Assembly: GCA_002841155.1 (NCBI GenBank)
Contig: PHEH01000002.1
Location: 248,001 to 312,000, forward strand
Reading direction: 5' to 3'
Source of the DNA: Alphaproteobacteria bacterium HGW-Alphaproteobacteria-18
GTDB lineage: Bacteria > Pseudomonadota > Alphaproteobacteria > Caulobacterales > Hyphomonadaceae
Length of the DNA: 64,000 nt
The first letter of the stretch is position 1. Each line of letters opens with the position of its first letter. The position numbers and the translations under genes were made by a program. The notes beneath the pieces are model-generated. The model saw only the letters and a list, made by a program, of their open reading frames with translations. It ran no database searches and was not told where the DNA came from. Positions 1-7,778 of this stretch are shown piece by piece.

Positions 1-376
1 GTTGGATTTTCTTCAGGGAAAAGGAGATCGATCTCTGGATAATCAGGGCCACGAGCACCATCACCGCCATCACCAGCGGAATCGGCAGCAGCGCCAGCAA
101 AGTCATCCCGAGCCAAACCCAGGTCGCGCCCCCATCGCCGTTGAAGATATCCTCGGCAAAAGCGTCGCCGTGATAGAGCATCCGCGAGAAATCATCGAAC
201 AGTTTCGGGCCTACCACAGCGTTGAGAATCAACGCCGCTACCAAAATGCCGAGTATCAGCGCGAAGGCATTTGCCTCTTTCGATTGCGGAACATTGCCTT
301 CCAGGCGCGCCTCGCGAATGCGCTGCTCTGTGGCTTCAAATTCCTTCTCGGCGCTGTCCTGATCTTGTTCGGCCAT
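1..376 (-). CDS. flhB: Flagellar export gate protein FlhB (partial, N-terminus only)
   Basis: From an ATG at 376 the minus strand encodes the first 125 residues of FlhB; the gene continues past the left edge. A highly charged cytoplasmic start (MAEQDQDSAEKEFEATEQR) is followed by the GNVPQSKE stretch typical of FlhB/YscU, then hydrophobic segments at about residues 36-57 and 85-110. FlhB is the substrate-specificity switch of the flagellar type III export apparatus in the inner membrane. The NPTH self-cleavage site lies outside the window, so integrity cannot be judged. It starts 9 nt after the fliR stop and is the last visible gene of the flgB-flhB operon. Confidence 0.93.
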   Translation of the reverse strand, partial: MAEQDQDSAEKEFEATEQRIREARLEGNVPQSKEANAFALILGILVAALILNAVVGPKLFDDFSRMLYHGDAFAEDIFNGDGGATWVWLGMTLLALLPIPLVMAVMVLVALIIQRSISFSLKKIQ

Positions 377-385
377 GGATTTACC

Positions 386-1141
386 TCACAGCCACCCGAT
401 AACCTGAAGCGCGCGATCTTTCCAGATGATCAGCATCCCGGAAATCGAAATCGCCAGCAGCATCACGCCAGCGCCGACCATGAAGGGCGCGCCGACAAAC
501 GCCACCATCAACGACGGCAGTGCCTTGTTTATGAAACCCAGGCAGATGTTGTAGAGCAGGTTTGCCGCCACAAAGGGCCAGGCCAGCATCAGGGCAAAGC
601 TCATGGCCGAAAAGAAGCTGCCATAAATCAGTGCCCAGCTCACCTGCGCAACCTGTCCCAGCGGAATTTCAGTATAAAGCCGCATCAGCCCATCGACCAC
701 CGCCACATGGTAATTTGCCGTCAACAGTATTGTCGTTCCGGCGAGCGACAGCATGTTCGATGTCACCGTCTGCGCCTCGTGCTCCAAGGCTACACCCAGG
801 AACTGGGCGAGGCCAATCGACTGGGCAATCACCGTTCCGGCGATCGTCAGCATCCAGACCGAAAGCCGAAGAAGCGCGCCAAGCCCGAGACCAATGATGA
901 CTTCGCTCGCAAGCAGCTGGACAAGGTCGCCCAGCCGGTCTGCCGAAGGCATCGGGACAACTCCGGTAGATGCTATCGCGGCAGCAAGCCCAAGCAAGAC
1001 AAACAGGCGCACACGCGCCGAAATCACTTGGTCCCCGATACCCGGCATCATGAACACGACAAAGGAGAGCCGCGCGATCACGGTCATGAACATGACCATC
1101 CACGGGCTCGCCTGCCCCAGATAAGGGGCGATCAGGTCCAT
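386..1141 (-). CDS. fliR: Flagellar biosynthetic protein FliR
   Basis: The 251-residue, very hydrophobic protein has the FliR length and the family features: several membrane helices, an early FMMPGIGD-type motif near residue 31, and a conserved GLGALLRL segment mid-protein. FliR forms the FliPQR core of the flagellar type III export gate in the MS ring. Its ATG overlaps the flhA stop (TGATG at 1141), indicating translational coupling, and flhB follows directly, giving the usual order fliQ-flhA-fliR-flhB. A long open frame on the opposite strand is a shadow. Confidence 0.95.
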   Translation of the reverse strand: MDLIAPYLGQASPWMVMFMTVIARLSFVVFMMPGIGDQVISARVRLFVLLGLAAAIASTGVVPMPSADRLGDLVQLLASEVIIGLGLGALLRLSVWMLTIAGTVIAQSIGLAQFLGVALEHEAQTVTSNMLSLAGTTILLTANYHVAVVDGLMRLYTEIPLGQVAQVSWALIYGSFFSAMSFALMLAWPFVAANLLYNICLGFINKALPSLMVAFVGAPFMVGAGVMLLAISISGMLIIWKDRALQVIGWL

Positions 1142-3219
1142 CAGGCAACGCCGATGATGTAGGGCTTGCTCTTGGAATTGATCTCTTCATAGGCGACGAC
1201 GGCATTGCGGATGCCCTTGCTCGCCAGCACGGTTTGCAGGAACCGGCGCCGGCGCGAAGAGGTCGCCACAGCGGCAACGATGCCCTTCTGAGCGGTCTCG
1301 TTGAGCTTGGCCTGAACCGAGTTGATCAGCTCCCCAAAAATCTCAGGCGGCAGCGCGATATCTGATCCACCGCTTTCATTGGTGACTTCATATTCGGCAA
1401 ACTTCTGCTCCCAGCTGGTGGAAAGCTGGATCAGTGGCAGCCTGCCCTGATCGTCCTGAAGCCGGTCGACGATCTGGAAAGCAAGACGCTGACGCACCAG
1501 TTCGATCACACGCGGCAGGGCCAGGCCCTGTGGTTTGGCTTCGGCCACAGTCTCTATGATCAGGAACAGATTACGGATCGCCAGTCGCTCGGACAGCAGC
1601 ATACGCAGGACCGAAAGCAGTATTTCCGGCGTTACCTTGCCTGGAATGTATTCGTCGAGGAAACGCTTGTTGGCGCTGGCCCGATCCATGTCCGAAATCG
1701 CCGTCAGAGCGTCCAGCGTCTCCATCATCACCATCCGGGTAAAGACAAGCGAGAAGTTGGACTGGATCACTTCCAGCATATGCGTCGCGAGCACTTCGAT
1801 CGGCTCGACAACGGGAACAGCGGCAGCTGCCAGTTCCTGTTTCTTGGCCGAAGGTAGCCATCGGGCGGCGGCCTTGTAGACAGGCTCACGGACTTTCTCA
1901 CCGCCTAGATGGGGCAGCTGGTTCTCCTCGATCAGCGCCAGCACCTGACCTGGGCGCAGAAAGCCTGAATCCACCCGCACGCCCTGGATGCGGATCCGGT
2001 ATTCATTCTTCTTCAGCGTCGGATTGTCCGTCATCCGGATGGGGGGCAGAACGAAGCCGTACTCCTCAGCGATATAGCGGCGGATCTTGTCAATCCGGCT
2101 CTCAAACCCGTTCTCCCCGACCAGGACCATACTGACCAGATCGGGCGCCACTTCGAGATGGATTTCGTCCGCATATATCGAATCGCCGATCTTGGGCGGC
2201 TTGGGCACGACTTCTTCGGATTCGACCACTTTCGCAGCAGCCTTCTCATCGGCAGCCTTCTTGGTGAAGTACGCCACTGCGGCAAAACCGCTGGCGCCCG
2301 CAATGAAGGGTATGAATGGCAAGCCAGGCAGAAGGGCAAACGCCATTAGGATGCCGGCAACAATATACAGCGCCGTGGAATTTCCAGCGAGCTGAAGGCC
2401 GAGCGCGCGATCGATGGCACCTTCTTCGCGGCCTTTGGAGAGCAGAAGCGCCGCAGCAACCGAAACGATGACCGCGGGGATCTGCGAGACAAGGCCATCG
2501 CCAACCGTCAGGACAGAGTAATTGTTCAGCGCTTCCACCACGCTGAGCTGATGCGCGATCACGCCGAAACCAATGCCGGCAATGAGGTTCAGGGCCGTGA
2601 TCAGAAGGCCCGCGATCGCGTCGCCCTTCACAAATTTTGAAGCACCATCGAGCGAGCCCAGGAAACCTGCTTCCTCCTGCTCCCTCTGCCGGCGCATCTT
2701 GGCTTCTTCATGCGTGATCGCGCCAACAGCCAGGTCAGAGTCGATAGCAAGCTGCTTACCGGGCATCGCGTCCAAGGCAAAGCGCGCGCCGACTTCGGCC
2801 ATACGGCCCGCGCCTTTTGTAATGACCATGAAGTTCACAATCACCAGCACGCCGAACACGACGAGGCCAACGAACAGATTTCCGCCCATGATGAACATGG
2901 CAAAACCCTCGATCACACCGCCGGCCGCATTGGTGCCGGTATGCCCTTCCCCAATGATCAGCTTGGTCGAGGAAACGTTGAGTGCCAGGCGCAGAACCAG
3001 CGAAGCCAGAAGGATCGACGGAAAGGAGGAGAAGTCGAGCGGCTTCTCCACAAAGATCACGGTCGTGAAAATCAGGATCGAAAGCGCAAAGGACAGCGTG
3101 AGCCCGATATCCAGAACCCATGCCGGCATGGGCAGCACCATCACCAAGATGATAGCCATGAGGCCAATGGCAAGGAGCGCCGTCGGCTTGGTGAAGTTCA
3201 GAAGGCTCTGCATCGGCAT
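1141..3219 (-). CDS. flhA: Flagellar export gate protein FlhA
   Basis: A 692-residue protein matching FlhA in length and layout. The N-terminal half is an eight-helix membrane domain containing the FHIPEP-family loop (DAMPGKQLAIDSDL at about residues 149-162) that links membrane and export activity. The C-terminal half is the soluble domain that forms the cytoplasmic nonameric ring and docks substrate-chaperone complexes. It converts proton flux into protein export together with FliI. It lies 10 nt after fliQ and overlaps fliR by one base, within the leftward flgB-flhB operon. Confidence 0.97.
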   Translation of the reverse strand: MPMQSLLNFTKPTALLAIGLMAIILVMVLPMPAWVLDIGLTLSFALSILIFTTVIFVEKPLDFSSFPSILLASLVLRLALNVSSTKLIIGEGHTGTNAAGGVIEGFAMFIMGGNLFVGLVVFGVLVIVNFMVITKGAGRMAEVGARFALDAMPGKQLAIDSDLAVGAITHEEAKMRRQREQEEAGFLGSLDGASKFVKGDAIAGLLITALNLIAGIGFGVIAHQLSVVEALNNYSVLTVGDGLVSQIPAVIVSVAAALLLSKGREEGAIDRALGLQLAGNSTALYIVAGILMAFALLPGLPFIPFIAGASGFAAVAYFTKKAADEKAAAKVVESEEVVPKPPKIGDSIYADEIHLEVAPDLVSMVLVGENGFESRIDKIRRYIAEEYGFVLPPIRMTDNPTLKKNEYRIRIQGVRVDSGFLRPGQVLALIEENQLPHLGGEKVREPVYKAAARWLPSAKKQELAAAAVPVVEPIEVLATHMLEVIQSNFSLVFTRMVMMETLDALTAISDMDRASANKRFLDEYIPGKVTPEILLSVLRMLLSERLAIRNLFLIIETVAEAKPQGLALPRVIELVRQRLAFQIVDRLQDDQGRLPLIQLSTSWEQKFAEYEVTNESGGSDIALPPEIFGELINSVQAKLNETAQKGIVAAVATSSRRRRFLQTVLASKGIRNAVVAYEEINSKSKPYIIGVA

Positions 3220-3229
3220 GAAAGGGTCG

Positions 3230-3493
3230 CTACCCGGCTATGATCGGCAAAACCCAGTTATTGAACAGGTCAAGAACAACCTTGGTCATGTAACCGAGCG
3301 AAAGGAAGAAAACGATGATGACCGCAAGGATCTTCGGTATGAAGGTGAGTGTCATTTCCTGAATCGAGGTCAAAGCCTGCACAAGGCCAATGACGAAGCC
3401 CACGATCAGCGCAGCAGCCAGGATCGGCAGGCCCATCATCGCTGCGCCCCAGATGTGCGCGCGGAGAACCTCGAAGACCTCACTCTCAGACAT
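3230..3493 (-). CDS. fliQ: Flagellar biosynthetic protein FliQ
   Basis: A short 87-residue protein with two long hydrophobic helices and a charged turn, the standard FliQ architecture. The internal GLVQALTSIQEMTLTFIPKI segment is the family hallmark. FliQ packs around FliP and FliR in the export-gate core. It sits between fliE and flhA with short spacers (19 and 10 nt), as in other alphaproteobacterial flagellar operons. Confidence 0.95.
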   Translation of the reverse strand: MSESEVFEVLRAHIWGAAMMGLPILAAALIVGFVIGLVQALTSIQEMTLTFIPKILAVIIVFFLSLGYMTKVVLDLFNNWVLPIIAG

Positions 3494-3512
3494 GGTATGC
3501 CCTCGCCAGCGA

Positions 3513-3812
3513 TCAGACCGGCATCCTCAGGAGTTCCTGATAGGCTTCCACTACCTTGTCGCGGATCGTGACGACGGCATCGAGCATGAGCTCTGCATTT
3601 GTCAGCGCTTCGACCATCGCATGAGGGTCAGCGCCAGACACCGCCGTCTGAATTGCGGTCTTTTCCGCTTCCTGCATTGTGGTGCGGAAATCCGAGATGC
3701 TCTCGGCAAACTTGCTCCCGGCCGCTTCCGGTGCCTGACCCGCCGTCTTTGCGGCATCAGCCGGGCGCGGGGTGCTTAGAGCGGTATACGGATTAAAACC
3801 CAGAGTTGACAT
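3513..3812 (-). CDS. fliE: Flagellar hook-basal body protein FliE
   Basis: The 99-residue protein has the FliE C-terminal pattern: a helix with HAMVEALTNAELMLDAVVTI followed by VVEAYQELLRMPV, which ends the protein as in the family. FliE links the MS ring to the proximal rod and is the first rod-type export substrate. It lies 12 nt downstream of flgC in the flgB-flgC-fliE order, which supports the assignment for a short and otherwise weakly conserved protein. Confidence 0.93.
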   Translation of the reverse strand: MSTLGFNPYTALSTPRPADAAKTAGQAPEAAGSKFAESISDFRTTMQEAEKTAIQTAVSGADPHAMVEALTNAELMLDAVVTIRDKVVEAYQELLRMPV

Positions 3813-3824
3813 CTACTGGCCTCC

Positions 3825-4211
3825 TCAACGGCGCAGGATATCCAGCAGGGACCGGTACATCGACCGCGCCTGCTGGAAAGAATTGAGATTGGCTTCATAC
3901 GACCGGTTGGCTTCCCGCATGTCGGCAAGTTCGGTCACGATGGAAACATTCGACATAATCACATAGCCGTCACCATCCGCCATAGGATGCGACGGATTGT
4001 AATTGCGCTGGCCTTCGGCCTCGTCCAGCTTGACCCGTGAGGCTAGGAACTGCTCGCCACTTGTCTGCTGGGTCTGCTCGACCATCAGGATCTTGCGCTG
4101 ATATCCGGGCGTGTCGGCGTTCGAGATGTTCTCTGCCGTCACGCCCATGCGGCGAGACTGGAGCTCCATGCCCGAGACCGCCTGTTGCAGGGTCGCCTTT
4201 AGGGGATTCAT
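3825..4211 (-). CDS. flgC: Flagellar proximal rod protein FlgC
   Basis: A 128-residue rod protein. The N-terminus carries the flagellar rod/hook motif ENISNADTPGYQRK and the C-terminus the paired motif ANRSYEANLNSFQQARSMYR, which together form the coiled D0 domain of axial proteins. It begins 14 nt after flgB and precedes fliE. FlgC is exported through the type III gate and polymerises in the proximal rod. Confidence 0.95.
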   Translation of the reverse strand: MNPLKATLQQAVSGMELQSRRMGVTAENISNADTPGYQRKILMVEQTQQTSGEQFLASRVKLDEAEGQRNYNPSHPMADGDGYVIMSNVSIVTELADMREANRSYEANLNSFQQARSMYRSLLDILRR

Positions 4212-4225
4212 GTCTCAGCCCTCCT

Positions 4226-4585
4226 TCAGCGGGACTTGCCCAGCGCAGTGCGCAGGAGATCGATGGACTTGGAATAGACGGTGAGCGCCATGTTGTGCTG
4301 GCCCATCGCCTCAGCGGAATTGAACACTTCCCGCTCAAGGCTGACATTGTTACCATTCGGGTCTGCCGGCCCGGCAGATGTGCCGACCTTGAAGCCAGCC
4401 GACATGTTTTCCGCACCTCCCGATTGCATCGTCCGGGAAAGGAACGCCTCGAAGCTTTCTATTTCGCCCGCCTTGAAGCCAGGCGCATCTGCATTGGCGA
4501 TATTGGTTGCACTGACCTTCTGGCTTTCGGCGGCATGCCGCGCCATCGCGCCGTAGACCTGAAAAAGCTTGAGATCAGAAATCAT
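4226..4585 (-). CDS. flgB: Flagellar proximal rod protein FlgB
   Basis: The 119-residue protein has the FlgB layout: an N-terminal helix, the motif ATNIANADAPGFKAGEI, a short middle, and a C-terminal helix ending LRTALGKSR. It is the first gene of the long leftward operon flgB-flgC-fliE-fliQ-flhA-fliR-flhB. The promoter region is shared with divergent fliI and holds CtrA-like boxes, matching the early (class II) position these genes occupy in Caulobacter. Confidence 0.94.
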   Translation of the reverse strand: MISDLKLFQVYGAMARHAAESQKVSATNIANADAPGFKAGEIESFEAFLSRTMQSGGAENMSAGFKVGTSAGPADPNGNNVSLEREVFNSAEAMGQHNMALTVYSKSIDLLRTALGKSR

Positions 4586-4601
4586 GGGGACAATTCACCA
4601 A

Positions 4602-4649
4602 GGTTAACCCTTTGGGAAAATGTTCGCATTAACTAAAGAACAGGTTAAC
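4602..4649. promoter_or_regulatory. Divergent flgB/fliI control region with two CtrA-like boxes
   Basis: The 97-bp gap between flgB and fliI holds two sites resembling the CtrA consensus TTAA-N7-TTAAC. On the minus strand TTCC-N7-TTAACC spans 4618-4602 (toward flgB). On the plus strand TAAA-N7-TTAACA spans 4634-4650 (toward fliI). The plus-strand box lies inside the first possible fliI start at 4620, favouring the downstream start. CtrA control of early flagellar operons is established in Caulobacter; binding here is inferred. Confidence 0.55.
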
Positions 4650-4682
4650 AGAAATGCGGGATTTGTTTACTTGCAGGCTTCC

Positions 4683-6008
4683 ATGGCTTCGCCGTCACAC
4701 CGGCTCTATCGGTTCTGGGGTACCGTCACGGACGTGGCTGCCGGCATGCTTCGCATCGCGGGCGTGAGCGAGCTTGCGGGTGTGGGCAATGAAATAGTCA
4801 TTGAGAAACAAGGCCAGAAAATCTACGGTGAGATCCTGAGCGTCTCCGGTGACAGCGTCTCGGCCCTCCTCTATTCGCCCAGTGACATCATCCGCATCGG
4901 AGATGTCGTACATATCGAGCAGGAAGCGCGCATCGAACCGGGCGATCACTGGCTGGGAACAATCATTAACTATCGCGGCGAAGTCGCCAGCGAATTGGGC
5001 CTGGGCGCCCCCCTGACCGCTGGCGGCGCGAGCCGGCCATTGCGGGCACCTGCCCTCCCGGCCCACCTCCGCCGGCGGCTGGGGCCGCGCCTGGCGACCG
5101 GCTGGATGGCCACCGATACCCTCCTGCCCATATGCCGGGGCCAGCGCCTTGGCCTCTTCGCAGGCTCAGGTGTGGGCAAATCAACCTTCCTGGGATCGCT
5201 CGCGGGAGGACTTGAAGCTGACCGGGTCGTCATCGCCCTGATTGGCGAGCGCTCAAGAGAAGTGGGTGAATTTGTCGAGGTGAACCTGCCTCAGGCCGTC
5301 CGTCCCAAGACGGTTGTTGTCTCGGCCACGGCGAGCGAATCGCCCGGCGCGAAAAAACGCGCCGCCTATTGCGCCATGGCGACGGCCGAACATTTCCGCG
5401 ATCAAGGGCACAGCGTTCTCTTCCTCTTCGATTCAATCACGCGCTTTGCCGAGGCCCACCGCGAGGTGGCCCTGCTAGCCGGCGAAACCCCTGCCCTGAA
5501 CGCCTTTCCGCCTTCCACCGTTCGCGTGATTGCCGAACTGGCAGAACGCGCAGGTCCGGGCACCAGCACCAAGGGCGATATTACCGGCATCTTCTCTGTG
5601 CTGGTGGCGGGTTCTGACATGGAAGAACCGGTAGCAGACATGATCCGCGGCATTCTGGATGGCCACATCATCCTTTCCCGAAGCATTGCAGAGCGCGGAC
5701 GATATCCCGCCATAGACGTTCTGAGGAGCGTTTCACGCGCCCTCCCGGCTGCTGCAAATGACTGGGAAAACGATCTTCTACGCGATTACCGCCGCATGAT
5801 TGCGCTCTATGATGAAGTGGCACCCATGCTGCGGGCGAGTCTCTTTGAGTTTGGCCGTGACGCAGATGCTGACCGCGCCATCGCGCTCTATCCGGCACTG
5901 GACGCCTTTGTCTCGGGACGGAATGGCCTTGGCATAGACGCAGCATTTTCCGAGCTGTCGGATCTGTTGAGTGGCAGCGCACACTCACCGCCCCCTGCTC
6001 AGATCTAG
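4683..6008 (+). CDS. fliI: Flagellum-specific ATPase FliI
   Basis: A 441-residue ATPase of the F1-beta-like type III export family. The Walker A loop GSGVGKST lies near residue 160 and the Walker B strand VLFLFDSITR near residue 240, followed by the arginine-finger region. FliI powers delivery of substrates to the FlhA/FlhB gate. ATG 4683 is preferred over 4620 because it gives the usual family length and lies downstream of the CtrA-like box at 4634-4650. No fliJ follows; the gene ends 6 bp from the convergent DUF1217 gene. Confidence 0.95.
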   Translation: MASPSHRLYRFWGTVTDVAAGMLRIAGVSELAGVGNEIVIEKQGQKIYGEILSVSGDSVSALLYSPSDIIRIGDVVHIEQEARIEPGDHWLGTIINYRGEVASELGLGAPLTAGGASRPLRAPALPAHLRRRLGPRLATGWMATDTLLPICRGQRLGLFAGSGVGKSTFLGSLAGGLEADRVVIALIGERSREVGEFVEVNLPQAVRPKTVVVSATASESPGAKKRAAYCAMATAEHFRDQGHSVLFLFDSITRFAEAHREVALLAGETPALNAFPPSTVRVIAELAERAGPGTSTKGDITGIFSVLVAGSDMEEPVADMIRGILDGHIILSRSIAERGRYPAIDVLRSVSRALPAAANDWENDLLRDYRRMIALYDEVAPMLRASLFEFGRDADADRAIALYPALDAFVSGRNGLGIDAAFSELSDLLSGSAHSPPPAQI

Positions 6009-6014
6009 GCTAGC

Positions 6015-6857
6015 TCAGAGAAAGCTGGACAGAAAAAGATTCCGGCTGGCGCCACTGCCATAACCATAACTGCTGCCACCGAGAATTGTCAGTGCCGCAG
6101 ACGCCGGAGAATAGCTGGCAGCGCCTTCCGAAATTGATTTCATGGCATGGTAGCGCACGATCATCTTGTCGACCAACTCAGGCGAGGCGATATCGGAAAG
6201 TTTGGAAACGCCCAGCGCCTTCTTCAGCCCGGTCTTGATAATTTCTGCCTGCCGCTCCACCGGCAGCTTGGAGATATCCGAGGGGAGATTAAGAGCAGTC
6301 TTGACGACCGTGTAGGTCGGAACATCCGCCATCAGACGATACGCAATTGTATCCTCTTTTGCTCCACTCCCGACAATTGCGCCAATCTCCGATTTATAGT
6401 TCAGCGACAGGCGCATCGTGTCATCGACTTCGCCGACGGCAACTTCGAACGAAATGGCCTCAAAACGGACCGCCATTGCGGCAATGTTGTCTGACTCAAG
6501 TGAGATCTTGCCATCGACTGGTTTCAGCGCGTTGGCAAAAGCAGTGTATTTGGGATTGTTGAGCCGGGCAAGAAAGGTACTTTCCGGGTCGTTGACTTCT
6601 TGCAGCACCTTCTTGATGTACCCCTTCTTCCACTCTTCACCTGAGAGGTCAAAAGCGGTCATCGTGGCACGCATGAGGCGCGAATCCTTGAGAAAATCCT
6701 CCACAGTGATCGGCTGGGAGAACTTTTCGATCATATAGTCACGGTCATTCCGGACCTGCGGCGAGTTTGTATAACTCTGCAGCTGCTTGTCATAGGTGGC
6801 CTGGAGGAACTTCCATCCTCCGATCCCTGACAAAGGAACGACCGGCTGGAACGCCAT
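6015..6857 (-). CDS. DUF1217 flagellar-region protein
   Basis: A 280-residue protein starting MAFQPVVPLSG. It shows DUF1217-type repeated patterns: paired DPESTFLARLNNPKYTAFA and VDKMIVRYHAMK-like segments, and a middle with alternating charged helices. DUF1217 proteins occur almost only in alphaproteobacterial flagellar clusters and their biochemical role is not established. The start at 6857 follows the flbT stop by one base, so flaF-flbT-DUF1217 is one transcript. The reading frame is open upstream to 7067, but that part overlaps flbT and is not coding. Confidence 0.8.
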   Translation of the reverse strand: MAFQPVVPLSGIGGWKFLQATYDKQLQSYTNSPQVRNDRDYMIEKFSQPITVEDFLKDSRLMRATMTAFDLSGEEWKKGYIKKVLQEVNDPESTFLARLNNPKYTAFANALKPVDGKISLESDNIAAMAVRFEAISFEVAVGEVDDTMRLSLNYKSEIGAIVGSGAKEDTIAYRLMADVPTYTVVKTALNLPSDISKLPVERQAEIIKTGLKKALGVSKLSDIASPELVDKMIVRYHAMKSISEGAASYSPASAALTILGGSSYGYGSGASRNLFLSSFL

Positions 6858-6858
6858 G

Positions 6859-7284
6859 TCAGGCGACTTTGCTCTCGGGCGGCGTGGCGCCGCGCATCGC
6901 AAGCAGTTCTTCTTCAATCGCCAGGATCTGACGGAGATGACAAAGCGCCGAATAATAGTTCCCGCGGCTGACCATAGAGCGCAGCGTCGGAATGAGATCA
7001 GCGTCGACAGGCTTGAAGATGTCGAGCAGTTGGGCGCAGGCCTCATCAAGGGCCGGCAGCGTGTCATTTTCTTTCAGGTCGCCGGTGATCAGCAGCTGGA
7101 TCGCATAGTACACGCGCTTGACGGGGGTGTTCACTTCAGTGGGGTGCATGGCATCGCGCAGACGCAGAACGCGGGCATCACCTTCAACCACACGGATGCG
7201 GGCAGGCTTGTCACCATTTTCCAGTGTTGCGCCATTGATGATAAAGCGTTCGCCGGGTGCAATTTTCAGAACCAGTCCAGACAT
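6859..7284 (-). CDS. flbT: Flagellin post-transcriptional regulator FlbT
   Basis: The 141-residue protein matches FlbT: an N-terminal beta-rich part with LVLKIAPGERFIINGA, then VYYAIQLLITGD and a C-terminal helical part. In Caulobacter FlbT acts on the flagellin mRNA leader to lower its stability until the hook is complete. It overlaps flaF by one base and lies two genes downstream of flagellin, so the regulator and its likely target are adjacent. The long (about 146 bp) flagellin upstream region fits a leader for such control, which is inference. Confidence 0.93.
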   Translation of the reverse strand: MSGLVLKIAPGERFIINGATLENGDKPARIRVVEGDARVLRLRDAMHPTEVNTPVKRVYYAIQLLITGDLKENDTLPALDEACAQLLDIFKPVDADLIPTLRSMVSRGNYYSALCHLRQILAIEEELLAMRGATPPESKVA

Positions 7285-7670
7285 CAGATAACCTCCTGCT
7301 CTACTGATGAGGCCGAGCCATCCAGGCCGGCCATGATTGTGCGGTTCACCTCGATGATGTCTGCAAGCCCCTCGGATCCGGAGAGGATTTTCATACTGGT
7401 GCGCCGTACAAATTCGGAAAGGGAAATCAGCCCTGCCTTGGTCTCATCGGGGAGCGCGTTATCCGGACCCAGAAGATCCGTCGCGATGATGGTCCATAAC
7501 TGCATGTTTCGATAAACTGCGTCACCCCAGGCGCCGAAATTTATTCCTCCGTCGTCATGTGCGCTTTGTAAATCCCGCGTAATCTGTTCGAACACTGCGT
7601 ATTCAAGCGCTCGGCCGGTCGCAGTCCGCTGCGTCACCTGGCCATAGGCCTTATATGCCAAAGCCTGCAC
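7284..7670 (-). CDS. flaF: Flagellar biosynthesis regulator FlaF
   Basis: A 128-residue helical protein with the FlaF start (MQALAYKAYGQVTQRTATGR) and the LISLSEFVRRTS segment of the family. FlaF is needed for flagellin synthesis or secretion in Caulobacter and acts with FlbT on flagellin levels. It is the first gene after flagellin on the minus strand, separated by a spacer with two CCCGGGC hairpins, and overlaps flbT by one base. Confidence 0.93.
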   Translation of the reverse strand: MQALAYKAYGQVTQRTATGRALEYAVFEQITRDLQSAHDDGGINFGAWGDAVYRNMQLWTIIATDLLGPDNALPDETKAGLISLSEFVRRTSMKILSGSEGLADIIEVNRTIMAGLDGSASSVEQEVI

Positions 7671-7700
7671 GATTCCCCTCCTGGGTATCTTATGAGTTGC

Positions 7701-7766
7701 CCCGGGCGCCGAAACGCCCGGGACAATCGGTTTAATTGAGTATCCCGGGCACTTCAGCGCCCGGGA
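7701..7766 (-). other. Twin GC-rich hairpins between flagellin and flaF
   Basis: Two perfect hairpins sit in the 108-bp spacer. One has 8-bp arms at 7701-7708 and 7715-7722; the other has arms at 7743-7750 and 7759-7766. Both stems are built on the same CCCGGGC core. Neither is followed by a clear T-run on the minus strand, so they are not classical terminators. They could stabilise the 3' end of flagellin mRNA, partly terminate, or serve as RNA-binding targets. Confidence 0.6.
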
Positions 7767-7778
7767 TTAAAAGTTCGA

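Noticed and set aside
2-1162. 386-residue plus-strand open frame opposite fliR
   Set aside because: It is antisense to a clear FliR gene and is rich in Arg/His/Gln, the usual product of reading GC-rich codons backwards.
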